Part shown: positions 1-8,337 of the stretch, in pieces
Layout of the letters: every line of letters starts with the position of its first letter
Position numbering within the stretch: the first letter of the stretch is position 1
IMG/VR virus record: IMGVR_UViG_3300042691_025142
Span: 1-20,049 of that record
DNA: 20,049 nucleotides
DNA from: a virus
Direction: 5' to 3' (one strand)
Made by a program: the position numbers and the translations under genes
Notes under the pieces: generated by a model
The model's database searches: none
Seen by the model: only the letters and a program-made list of their open reading frames with translations
What the model was told of the DNA's origin: nothing

Positions 1-1009
1 TTTGTCCGTCATAATATTCTAATAATTCTAATTTGTATTTAAAGTTAGCTAATCTTTCCGAAGCCGAACCATAAAATACAAAATTATCAAATGCGGTGTA
101 ATCTATAGGTAAATCTGTATCTGTTATAGAACCACTAAAATATCTATCAATTACTGTTTGTGCAGTAATAGTATTAGTTGCAAGTAAATCATTCCAACTC
201 TTTAAAGTGGTTTCTGTATTTTGAAATCCGGTCACGTCGAAATCGAAATTAGCACCACGTAATTTAATAAATGGCGGTTTCGGAGCTTCGCTTATAATAG
301 TAACCGTATCGATATAAGTATCGCTTATTTCTAAGCCTAACCAAGCTACGTCTTTATCTGCAATAAATGCAGGTAGTGGTTCATACAATTTTATATAATA
401 TCCATCGCCGAATGTAGATAATGTTACGCGTTTAATATTTAGTACTTTGAAAACATTATTATTTCCAAAGTTAATAACTAAATTGTCAACGGTAGATTGT
501 TTACTAGCTTTAGCGTTTTGATAATTTCTAAAATTAGTTAATTCTGTTTGTGATATACTAGCATTAGTACGTACTACTAATTTTATCTCTGTTCTATCTG
601 GAGATATACCATCTATGTCAATATAAAACGGTTTAGTATAATCCGTACCTATTAATGATTTATATGAAGAAAGTGAAAACTTATAAGTACCACGTTCTAA
701 ATTAACAGCTTTAAATGCTTTTAATATATCAAACTTTATGTTTAATGTATTGAAAGGTACGGTAGGTGTTATGTCTGATGTTACAGAACCAATCACCGGT
801 ATTTTTGAACCTAAATCATGTATACCGCCTACATACAGACCATCTTGTGTGTATGCATGAAATTCCACAAATGCATCATTAGGTAATGCAGTAAGTTTAT
901 TAGTTGTTTTTACTAATAATGTTGCATCTTTTGAATCATACGTTTGTGCGACAGTAGCTGTATTAGTAGCTAAAATTAAATCTTTATTTTTGAATCTATC
1001 TATAGACAT
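1..1009 (-). CDS. Large phage tail/structural protein, C-terminus beyond window
   Basis: I read an open frame of 336 codons from the ATG at 1009 to the window edge; the stop lies outside. The protein begins MSIDRFKNKD and is rich in Thr, Asn, Asp and beta-prone stretches, with no signal peptide or membrane segment. Near the edge it has the segment GSASERLANFKYKLELLEYY, a charged helical stretch of a kind I associate with large structural proteins of marine myoviruses; that is recollection, not a search. It is the last visible gene of the tail module, 46 nt after the lectin-domain protein, and it has its own class-B promoter-like motif in that gap, so it may be transcribed separately. A virion (tail or baseplate periphery) role is inferred from position and composition. 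Confidence 0.75.
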   Translation of the reverse strand, partial: MSIDRFKNKDLILATNTATVAQTYDSKDATLLVKTTNKLTALPNDAFVEFHAYTQDGLYVGGIHDLGSKIPVIGSVTSDITPTVPFNTLNIKFDILKAFKAVNLERGTYKFSLSSYKSLIGTDYTKPFYIDIDGISPDRTEIKLVVRTNASISQTELTNFRNYQNAKASKQSTVDNLVINFGNNNVFKVLNIKRVTLSTFGDGYYIKLYEPLPAFIADKDVAWLGLEISDTYIDTVTIISEAPKPPFIKLRGANFDFDVTGFQNTETTLKSWNDLLATNTITAQTVIDRYFSGSITDTDLPIDYTAFDNFVFYGSASERLANFKYKLELLEYYDGQ

Positions 1010-1024
1010 TTATAGCTCTTTATA

Positions 1025-1034
1025 ATAAATATTA
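1025..1034 (-). promoter_or_regulatory. Candidate late promoter (class B motif)
   Basis: The minus strand reads TAATATTTAT in the 46-nt gap before the gene that starts at 1009, with 15 nt between motif and ATG. No TTG lies about 20 nt upstream. The same core ATATTTAT occurs at 9717-9726, 18703-18712 and 19750-19759, each time just before a gene. A late-promoter role is inferred. Confidence 0.45.
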
Positions 1035-1055
1035 CAGACCAGAATACTATGTCGT

Positions 1056-3302
1056 TTATAACGGACCTGATGCGCCTGTTCTAGCACCGCCGCCTGGAGG
1101 TGGTGGGTTTGGAGGTGGTGTATTTTGATTAATACGTGTTACTATATCACTTGATACACCATTTACAATTGCACGTGCACGTAATTGTTGTCCCGGTGGT
1201 ATATTAAGACTAGAACCTTTTGTATAATTTGTATTTGGAGTACCGGTACCAATGCCTATTTTAATTTCTGAAGTAGGCGTTGGATGTGTTATTCTTACCG
1301 ATTCTATTTTACTTGTACTATTAGTAGATATTAATGAAATAGCTGGATTAGTTGGTTTAGTAGCAGGTGGTGGCGTCGATGTTCCTCCGGTTCCTGTTCC
1401 AGATGCACCACCAGCTACCCCACCCGCCGCAGCTGCTCCTAGTCCCGATTCTGCTCCCTGACCACGTGGTGCTTCACTTACGGGTGTCGTCGAACCTATT
1501 CCTCTTACGTTAAAACCTGGCGTATCAGCAATAACAAATCTACCTGGAGGTGCTGGAATATCTGCAACATTAATTTCTGTACTAGCAGTTATTAAAGCAT
1601 CTCTATATACTTGGAAAGTACGATTACCTGAATATGTTAATGCGTCACGTCTTAATTCGTTACCACCTATAAATTCATTAAGTGCCGTAGCTTGTTGTGC
1701 AGCGCTGATTTTACTAAAGCCAGCTGCGAACGGACTTACAAATGCTAACTTTGTTGCTCCAGTGTTTCGTGCAAATGCATCTTTAGTTGCTTGTGGTAAT
1801 AAATTATATCCGTTACGTACGTTATTCAAAGCTGTATTTTGTGTGTTTGTATTAGATGTAGCATATGCGGATAATAAATTAGCATATGCTTTTAATATCG
1901 ATACATTCTCTGTTCCTTGTGGATTATGATTAGCATTTCTACCACCGAACGATGACCAAATTGGTAACTCATCAAACATACGATATAATACCAAATTACC
2001 ATCATCTTGCATTACAAAATATACTGGACCATTAGTTGCTGTTCCGATAGCAAAATTAATAGTACCGTTGGCATTAAACACAACCCAATTACCGTCATTT
2101 TGTAATTGGAAATATTGTGAACCATATCCATAACCCCTAATGGCATTGCTTTGAGCATCATATACAACTAAATTACCATCTGATTGATACACAAATCCAT
2201 ATTGTCCGTTACGAGAACGTAATTCAACTGCAGGTGTATTTGTTTGTCTTGTTATTATAGCAGGACCAACTAAGTATTGTGGTGTCGTCGAACGTTCTAA
2301 AATATCTACAGCAGCTTCCAAACGTTGACCTCCGCCATATGTTTGGTCGTATGGTATATCAACATTAAAAACTAAAGTTTTTGCACCATCCGTACGTTTA
2401 TCTCGACGTGTATTGATACGTAATAATACGCCTGCACTGGCTTCACCACCAGCTGTTTCTAATATACCGTTTAATGGTATATCTATATCAGCAGCATCTA
2501 CTCCTTCAATCGAGTATTTAAACTTTCTACCTGGCGGCACACGTTGTGTTATTAAACGTACTAATAATTGTTGTCCTTCATATAGTCTATCATGTGATGT
2601 TTGTAGTAAATAAACCGATGGCGGAAATGGTCTATAAACAGCAATCGATGGAAATGAAGGTCTCCAATCATTTCTACCTGTTGGTGGATTATATCTATTC
2701 GTCCAATCAGTTACTTTAAATTTATTTATAATGGCATCTACATATGGATTTTCTAAAATTTGTATTGAATCGTATGTTAATTTACGTTCTACTAATTCTA
2801 CTTCCAACGTTTGATAGTTTGGCATTCTATATATTTTATTATCATTAACAAAATATACAATGTACTGATTGCCGTATTGTAAATGAGCATCGGCTTGATT
2901 AGGTCTAATAAAAAATGTACCGTTTTGCGGTAATGTTAAATCATCAGTAACTATAACGTCTGTAAAATATGTAAAGTCTGTATCTAATACTTGATAATAA
3001 GATGCCGTATCACTTACTGCAACACGTGCTAGTGGTACATATAAATTATTAGCAGCACTTGCAGAAATAGCTTCTATAATACCAACCGAATTTCTTTTTA
3101 CGTATTTAGATTTAAACTCTTCGTATTGTGCAGGTGTTATATTGGCTTGTTTTAATACTGTATTCCAATATAAATCATTTGCATTTTTTTCCGAAGGCAG
3201 TTCAGTATAGCCGTACAAATTTCTTAGTATTTGTAACGCTTGTTCACGAGAAGTATCTGCATTATTCTCGTTGTTCGTTTCTATATTGTTTTTGTTACTC
3301 AT
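1056..3302 (-). CDS. Tail/baseplate protein with bulb-type lectin domain
   Basis: 748 residues. Residues 1-200 are unrecognised. Residues about 235-315 resemble a Calx-beta-like immunoglobulin-type repeat of the kind seen in cyanophage tail proteins (YEGQQLLVRL, then a DIPLNG turn). Residues about 345-455 form a bulb-type (GNA/B_lectin) domain with three repeats: QSDGNLVVY (373-381), QNDGNWVVF (401-409) and QDDGNLVLY (432-440). The first and third match the mannose-binding consensus QxDxNxVxY exactly; the second has F for the final Y. A helical region, an Ala/Gly/Pro-rich linker (about 615-655) and a Pro/Gly-rich tail follow. Its ATG overlaps the stop of the preceding fibre gene (TAATG), so translation is probably coupled. 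I infer a host-surface glycan-binding role at the virion periphery. The lectin call is strong; the exact virion position is not known. Confidence 0.85.
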   Translation of the reverse strand: MSNKNNIETNNENNADTSREQALQILRNLYGYTELPSEKNANDLYWNTVLKQANITPAQYEEFKSKYVKRNSVGIIEAISASAANNLYVPLARVAVSDTASYYQVLDTDFTYFTDVIVTDDLTLPQNGTFFIRPNQADAHLQYGNQYIVYFVNDNKIYRMPNYQTLEVELVERKLTYDSIQILENPYVDAIINKFKVTDWTNRYNPPTGRNDWRPSFPSIAVYRPFPPSVYLLQTSHDRLYEGQQLLVRLITQRVPPGRKFKYSIEGVDAADIDIPLNGILETAGGEASAGVLLRINTRRDKRTDGAKTLVFNVDIPYDQTYGGGQRLEAAVDILERSTTPQYLVGPAIITRQTNTPAVELRSRNGQYGFVYQSDGNLVVYDAQSNAIRGYGYGSQYFQLQNDGNWVVFNANGTINFAIGTATNGPVYFVMQDDGNLVLYRMFDELPIWSSFGGRNANHNPQGTENVSILKAYANLLSAYATSNTNTQNTALNNVRNGYNLLPQATKDAFARNTGATKLAFVSPFAAGFSKISAAQQATALNEFIGGNELRRDALTYSGNRTFQVYRDALITASTEINVADIPAPPGRFVIADTPGFNVRGIGSTTPVSEAPRGQGAESGLGAAAAGGVAGGASGTGTGGTSTPPPATKPTNPAISLISTNSTSKIESVRITHPTPTSEIKIGIGTGTPNTNYTKGSSLNIPPGQQLRARAIVNGVSSDIVTRINQNTPPPNPPPPGGGARTGASGPL

Positions 3303-4897
3303 TATCTAACTACTTTAAAGTAATAACCGTTATCATGTATTAAAGTTTTATCGCCACCATCTTGTACTGTTTTAATAATAATTCTATAAAAGCGTTCTGG
3401 TAAGAATGTATTCAATTTTAAGTTAAAATAACTACCATTAGAATCGCAACTAATTTTTGTATAATTAGTATCGAATGGTATAACTGTTTCTTCAGTTACG
3501 GTATCTTTTACACTGTAATATGAACTTGTCGGTAAATGATAATTAATTAGATAGTTTGACGAAGTCGAATAAGTTAATGCAGGATATGCAGGTCTTACAC
3601 CTATTCTTAATTTAGCATTAGTTGCTTCTCTGTAATTAGCTTGTAAGTTTTTAAAATAAATAACCATATTATCGTCATTTATTTCTGTTAATGAACCTGT
3701 TGCAAATGTTGAATCGTCCCATACAGCTTCTAACTTAGGAATGTATATAGTATTAGTATCCGTTGAAAAGAATTTTAAATTACCTAATATATCTGCATTT
3801 GTCTCGTCTGACGCGCTACGTTTAATTATAAATCCATTATTCGGTATAGAACCACTCAGCCAAGCTTTAACTATGTTTGTTACGTCCATTCTAATATCTG
3901 GTTCAGCAAATGCAAATGATTGAGATGCGATTAGTGATGAACCGGAATGATATACTACAGAACTACTAGGTGTTAATATAGATGATGTAAAATATATGGT
4001 ATTAGTATTACTATAAATTAATGGAGCTGCGCCTTGAAATGTAAAACCGGCATTTTGTAAATCAGTATTTAATGCCGTTGAAGCATTATTTGTTAATATA
4101 ACTGTTATTCCGGTTGTAGTTAAGTCACCACTTGGTATATTTTGTTTAACAAACCATCTATTATCATCTTCTTTATAAATCCACACATCATAGTTATCAT
4201 TAAATGAACCTGTCGTTAATGACGGCAAATTATTATATGTAATAGTAAATGTATCTGCTGTTTCTGGACTGCCTGTATTTGCTGTAAATGTATACGGAGT
4301 TAAAAAATTGCTATGTGCCGAACCTGATAGTCCTACTAAATAAATGTTGAATGTCGTATCTAATTGATATGTTGTACCAGAATCATTATATACAAAATTA
4401 CCTGGTCTATTTATATCAGGCTGTGTATATTGAAATGATTGACTTAAAGATGATGATATAGACGAACTTGGTACGAACGTATAATAATCGCCACCGGCAT
4501 TAGCCCATGGTGTTTGTACACCGCCTCGATTAACTCGATAAGTCCAACTAACATCATCTGTGATAGGAGGAGTTGAATTATAATTTCCATATCCCACATC
4601 CCAAGAACGACTTACTGGATATGCATAGATTGTATAATTATACGGTAACTCTGCAGATTCTGCACATCGTATGTTTAAATAATACTTCGCATTTTGTGAT
4701 ATGCCTGCTGCAGTTAATTCGTTAGTATCAAACTGTATTAAAAATCTAGAGTTGTAATTTACGCCGTATGAATTGCCTTCATACATAGAACCACATGCAA
4801 TCTTAGTTAATTCTAAAATTGAATCGCGGCCTGTATTACGAGTTGGATATATCTCGTATAATGTAGCATCTCGTTGGGCAAATATATTATATTGCAT
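3302..4897 (-). CDS. DNRLRE-like beta-sandwich fibre/baseplate protein
   Basis: 531 residues. Hallmarks of the DNRLRE (CBM96-like) beta-sandwich family are visible: SRSWDVGYGN (97-106), DDVSW (114-118), W131 followed by AGGDYYT, then DVTNIVKAWLSG (338-349) and NNGFIIKRS (353-361), ending with PKLEAVWDD (387-395). Such domains occur in adhesins and phage tail proteins. The two halves are separated by about 165 residues of Thr/Ser/Asn-rich beta sequence, and this insert is flanked by related segments (SQSF....PDI at 152-162 and 325-335), suggesting a domain inserted by duplication. Residues about 400-531 form a further beta-rich domain. It follows gp6 by 9 nt, where T4 keeps gp7/gp8, and may be the wedge periphery or a fibre. 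A Shine-Dalgarno AAGGAAC precedes the ATG. Confidence 0.72.
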   Translation of the reverse strand: MQYNIFAQRDATLYEIYPTRNTGRDSILELTKIACGSMYEGNSYGVNYNSRFLIQFDTNELTAAGISQNAKYYLNIRCAESAELPYNYTIYAYPVSRSWDVGYGNYNSTPPITDDVSWTYRVNRGGVQTPWANAGGDYYTFVPSSSISSSLSQSFQYTQPDINRPGNFVYNDSGTTYQLDTTFNIYLVGLSGSAHSNFLTPYTFTANTGSPETADTFTITYNNLPSLTTGSFNDNYDVWIYKEDDNRWFVKQNIPSGDLTTTGITVILTNNASTALNTDLQNAGFTFQGAAPLIYSNTNTIYFTSSILTPSSSVVYHSGSSLIASQSFAFAEPDIRMDVTNIVKAWLSGSIPNNGFIIKRSASDETNADILGNLKFFSTDTNTIYIPKLEAVWDDSTFATGSLTEINDDNMVIYFKNLQANYREATNAKLRIGVRPAYPALTYSTSSNYLINYHLPTSSYYSVKDTVTEETVIPFDTNYTKISCDSNGSYFNLKLNTFLPERFYRIIIKTVQDGGDKTLIHDNGYYFKVVR

Positions 4898-4906
4898 TTA
4901 TGTTCC

Positions 4907-6784
4907 TTAAATTTTTACAACTCTACCTTTAATGTCTTTGTTCGGATATTTGATTTCAAATATACATGGGTCTAATGACGGATAAAGAATTCTATTCTTT
5001 GTTGCGCCATCTACATCATAATAATTACCAGAATATCCTGCTGCGGTATCGTATAAGTTTACTATTTCAAAATTCAATACCGACTGTACGCCTTCTATTC
5101 CGTCTAACTCAGCCGATAATGAACTTAATACTATCGGTTCGTTAATTTGCATTTTATCATTACTAAATTTATTTTTTATGTAATCGATACAACGCAATAT
5201 TACTTCGTTTGAATTATAGTTAGGACGTGTTACTATTTCAAAATTAATACCTATGTTAATAATAAATGCATCTTTAATATTGATAGCATCTGTTAACATA
5301 CGATATTGTGATAGATATGACTTTAAATTTTCTTTTACCGTTGATGATAACGGTACAAAGTTTTTATTAGCATCATATCCTAATGTATATAAGTTTAACG
5401 CAAATGGATTAGCAATTTTATTTTCAGTACCGGTTACCATTTGGTCATCTTGTATGATATACGCTTTAGCAACTGCTCCAAATTTACTTGGCATGTTGAA
5501 ACAACGTACTATATAATCTTCTTTTGTTACTGCTCTATTTTGTGCAGCAAAGTTTGCAATCGCATCTAAGCGCAAACCTTCAATGTCTTTTAATTCTGTA
5601 CCACCCGATGCTGCATTTGGGTTATTAACGGCTAACGAACTTTTTACAAAGTTTACCGTTGAAGTATTTAATCCAAATGTATCTAATGTAGCTACACTCG
5701 GGTCATCTATTGTAGTGATTGTATTACTAGATACGTTAGATGGAATACCTCCACCTACTGTATATCTCACTGTCAATGTTACGCCGCTAGGTGCTTGGCC
5801 ATAAGTTTTAGTATATAAAAAGTTGCTAGGGTCGATACTTAAATCTGCTGAACGTTCTAAATATGATAAACCAGAACCTACACTTGTTGGGTCTGGAATA
5901 ATTTCTTCATCTGCATCAGAACTAATACCAGCTCCGAACTGCAATTCGATTTTATTATCAGCACGTAAACGTGATACAAATCGTTTTTCTGTTTTAGTAT
6001 ACTTTAATATGTATGGTGCTGAACCTTTGTTAGTCGCTAAGTCTGGGTCATAAAATGTTGTATTTGGTACGGCTACCGGTACTATATCTTGTGCTAAATA
6101 CGGTACTTCATACCAAGTATTGCCATCATTATCAGTTACGTCAATTATTTCTATAACTGGGTCTGTATCATCAATTACAATTTTATCGTATGGTTTAGGT
6201 TCACCGAATGTATAAGTAGCTGTTTTAATTTCACCTGCAATAGCTTGTACTCGTTTCTTGATTAAATAATAAGTAATTTGACCAGCACCATCAATTTGAT
6301 ATACAGTAACATCGCTAGGATTAAAACTACTACTAAAACCGAAATCGACGACATCTAAAGTTCTAAATGATACGCCTTCACCGGTTGATACAACTGTATT
6401 AGCTGGTACCGTTAAACAATATTTAAAATCTGGTTTAGTACTCTGTCCACTACCAATAGATGGTACCAATTGAAAGAAATCTAAATCTACAGTAGCAGCA
6501 GTACGTAACTTAGGTTTATAACCTATCGATTGTGCTAAATTGTATAAATTAGCTGGTTCTTCAACTAATGTTAATAAACTCTCTTTAAATTGTGTATCAG
6601 TATAAAAAGATAGTACATCTCCTACATACGATGCCATTTCTATAAACATCATACCTGGCGACGTCTCATTGAAGTCGTTATATGTATTAGGGAAGTAATT
6701 TTTAGCAAAATTAATTAAGTTCTGACGAAATTGGCCAAAATCTTTATTAATGTATTTTACGTCCTTTTTAATTATGTTTGACAT
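4907..6784 (-). CDS. gp6: Baseplate wedge protein gp6-like
   Basis: 625 residues, close to T4 gp6 (660). The N-terminus has the conserved pattern FNETSPGMMFIEMASYVGDV followed by LSFYTDTQFKE (about 38-70), and LAQSIGYKPK lies near 83-92. I recognise these as hallmarks of gp6 in T4-like and cyanophage-type myoviruses. In T4, gp6 dimers form the continuous ring that holds the six wedges together and links them to the hub through gp25 and gp53. Further down, GTELKDIEGLRLDAIANFAA (about 394-413) and the TKEDYIVRC segment match the mid-region shared with the baseplate J family. It lies 9 nt downstream of gp25, the same gene pair as in many contractile systems. The ATG is preceded by AAGGATAG, a good Shine-Dalgarno site. 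Confidence 0.93.
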   Translation of the reverse strand: MSNIIKKDVKYINKDFGQFRQNLINFAKNYFPNTYNDFNETSPGMMFIEMASYVGDVLSFYTDTQFKESLLTLVEEPANLYNLAQSIGYKPKLRTAATVDLDFFQLVPSIGSGQSTKPDFKYCLTVPANTVVSTGEGVSFRTLDVVDFGFSSSFNPSDVTVYQIDGAGQITYYLIKKRVQAIAGEIKTATYTFGEPKPYDKIVIDDTDPVIEIIDVTDNDGNTWYEVPYLAQDIVPVAVPNTTFYDPDLATNKGSAPYILKYTKTEKRFVSRLRADNKIELQFGAGISSDADEEIIPDPTSVGSGLSYLERSADLSIDPSNFLYTKTYGQAPSGVTLTVRYTVGGGIPSNVSSNTITTIDDPSVATLDTFGLNTSTVNFVKSSLAVNNPNAASGGTELKDIEGLRLDAIANFAAQNRAVTKEDYIVRCFNMPSKFGAVAKAYIIQDDQMVTGTENKIANPFALNLYTLGYDANKNFVPLSSTVKENLKSYLSQYRMLTDAINIKDAFIINIGINFEIVTRPNYNSNEVILRCIDYIKNKFSNDKMQINEPIVLSSLSAELDGIEGVQSVLNFEIVNLYDTAAGYSGNYYDVDGATKNRILYPSLDPCIFEIKYPNKDIKGRVVKI

Positions 6785-6793
6785 TAACTATCC

Positions 6794-7249
6794 TTATATT
6801 TCTATTATAGTAGCTTGACTATTACCAAATGCTATGACAATAGTATTATTAGCTCCGTTTTCTGTTACTCTAAATCTTATTAAAATTTTAAATCCGTTTT
6901 CAAAATCTTTCGCATCTCCAAATGCTAATGGCGAAGCGTCAATTGTATCTATTATTAAATACGGCATCCAAAATTCAATATCTGCTCTTAATTTATCTTC
7001 TACTTCGATAAAAAAATCTTCCGACATGTTTTCAAAAAGAACGTCGTAGATTGCTGTACCAAAATTAGGATGCATTAATCTTTCACCTTTACGTGTCAAT
7101 ACTAAATTTTTTAAATTTGATATTGCTTGTTCTTCTGTTGTATATGAAAGGTCAAATAATCCTCGCTTGCCTTGAAACGGCAACTTAATACCAACTGCTT
7201 TATCAGGTACTAAATCGATTGGATTATATCTATATTCGGTACGTGCCAA
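6794..7249 (-). CDS. gp25: Baseplate wedge protein gp25-like (TTG start)
   Basis: 151 residues of the gp25/lysozyme-like baseplate wedge family, which sits at the inner wedge and helps nucleate sheath assembly; homologues in contractile systems include TssE. Diagnostic features are ISNLKNLVLTRKGERLMHPN (43-62) followed by FGTAIYDVLFEN (63-74), with a conserved later FWMPYL. The start appears to be TTG at 7249: an in-frame TAA directly precedes it, the first internal ATG (Met59) would remove half the family domain, and AAAGGAAAA lies about 8 nt upstream of the TTG. The preceding gene ends 3 nt away. Two consecutive TAA codons separate them. Confidence 0.93.
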   Translation of the reverse strand: MARTEYRYNPIDLVPDKAVGIKLPFQGKRGLFDLSYTTEEQAISNLKNLVLTRKGERLMHPNFGTAIYDVLFENMSEDFFIEVEDKLRADIEFWMPYLIIDTIDASPLAFGDAKDFENGFKILIRFRVTENGANNTIVIAFGNSQATIIEI

Positions 7250-7252
7250 TTA

Positions 7253-7732
7253 TTATTTTCCTTTTTTCTTGTCAATAGCTTTCATCAATGCACTGTAATC
7301 TCGTGTCATTGCTTCTGCAACTGCTTGTGTTGCTTCATTTGTTACAGGTACTGCATTGCCTTCTATGTCAACTAATGCTGTAGGTTGTGCAGAGAATGGG
7401 TCTTCTCCGCTAAATCCCATTACATCATTACTTGTAAATGAAAATGGTGTAGCTGTATATGCATCTCTACCAAATGGTGTTGATTCATTTAATAAATCAT
7501 TTAATAATGCGTTTTTAGAAAATGTTTTTTTCTCTACCGGAGCTTTTTTTTGCATTGTAGGTTGAGCAAACGATGTTTTAGTTTCTCGACGTTCTACAAT
7601 CGGCGTTTGGTTCGTATTACGTAAACTTTCACGCAATATTACCATTTCTTCACGTAGAGCTAGTTTTACTTCTTCTCTAACTACTTCGCGAACAGCTTTT
7701 TTTATTAATGTTAAAAATTTTGTAGTGTCCAT
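7253..7732 (-). CDS. Unknown baseplate-module protein with N-terminal helix
   Basis: 159 residues, not recognised as a named family. Residues about 4-38 form a long, strongly charged amphipathic helix (KKAVREVVREEVKLALREEM), probably a coiled coil. A disordered Thr/Gln/Lys-rich linker follows (about 40-75), then short conserved-looking segments (NALLNDLLNEST near 74-85, FGRDAYTATPF) and a C-terminal helix TRDYSALMKAIDKKKGK. Its place directly before gp25 and gp6 suggests a structural or assembly role in the baseplate, but this is inference from position only. It is read from an ATG 35 nt after the preceding gene's stop. Confidence 0.72.
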   Translation of the reverse strand: MDTTKFLTLIKKAVREVVREEVKLALREEMVILRESLRNTNQTPIVERRETKTSFAQPTMQKKAPVEKKTFSKNALLNDLLNESTPFGRDAYTATPFSFTSNDVMGFSGEDPFSAQPTALVDIEGNAVPVTNEATQAVAEAMTRDYSALMKAIDKKKGK

Positions 7733-7767
7733 AATGATTCTTTATTATAATTATTCGTAACTTGAAA

Positions 7768-8337
7768 TTAGGCTACTCCTAGCCATGGAAATGGCGGTCC
7801 TGGGACAGGTCCTGCAGGTGATGGTATCAATCCTACATATATTCCTTGTACTAAAGTTAAATGAGCACTAAATGCTGCAACTAATTTAGTTGCAATTACT
7901 GCACCAACTTTACCTGGTATATTATTATTAAATGCATTCCATATGTCGTAATTTAATGGAGCTGGACTACCGCCTGATATTGTTTGGTTGCCTGTTATCG
8001 GTCCAACATATCCGGGTGGTGGCGGTAAAGGTGCCCAACGAGATGCCAACCAAAATTGTACAATGCCGGCAGCTGCTGGACTATAATCAGCTGCAGTAGG
8101 AACTCCACCTTTAGATTTTAATATACGAAATGTATTTTCAAATCCATTAGCTATTAGACTTGGTGGTGCCGGTGCTACTAAAATAGAACCTGGTATAGTT
8201 ACAATGTTAGCAGATAAAATAGATGTGTAATAGCTATTAGCGATAATCTGTGCTGTATCGCGTTCTGATTTTGATACTTGATTATTATCAAAATACGTAC
8301 TTAGTTGTGATTGTAATGTACTCCAATTTGCAGGCAT
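7768..8337 (-). CDS. Small virion-type protein after the spike gene
   Basis: 189 residues; unnamed family. The N-terminus (PANWSTLQSQLSTYFDNNQ, then SKSERDTAQIIANSYYTSIL) is predicted helical and resembles small proteins I recall next to baseplate hub genes in marine T4-like phages. The middle and C-terminus are Pro/Gly/Ala-rich (PPPPGYVGP, ISGGSPAPLNY, SPAGPVPGPPFPW) with a helical stretch IATKLVAAFSAHLTLVQGIY. There is no signal peptide. The ATG overlaps the stop of the gp5-like gene (TAATG), so the two are probably translated together, which supports a hub or spike-associated role. The function is inferred, not shown. Confidence 0.72.
   Translation of the reverse strand: MPANWSTLQSQLSTYFDNNQVSKSERDTAQIIANSYYTSILSANIVTIPGSILVAPAPPSLIANGFENTFRILKSKGGVPTAADYSPAAAGIVQFWLASRWAPLPPPPGYVGPITGNQTISGGSPAPLNYDIWNAFNNNIPGKVGAVIATKLVAAFSAHLTLVQGIYVGLIPSPAGPVPGPPFPWLGVA

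Noticed and set aside
1380-1440. Gly/Ala/Pro-rich repetitive stretch as a collagen-like or tandem DNA repeat
   Set aside because: It encodes a flexible linker of the lectin-domain protein; no regular repeat unit is kept at DNA level.
1252-1461. Plus-strand open frames opposite the tail and other genes (also 3128, 5253, 5583, 5823, 11733, 12558, 18963, 19636)
   Set aside because: They lie antisense to well-supported genes, have no ribosome sites, and translate to low-complexity or unfamiliar sequence; every supported gene is on the minus strand.
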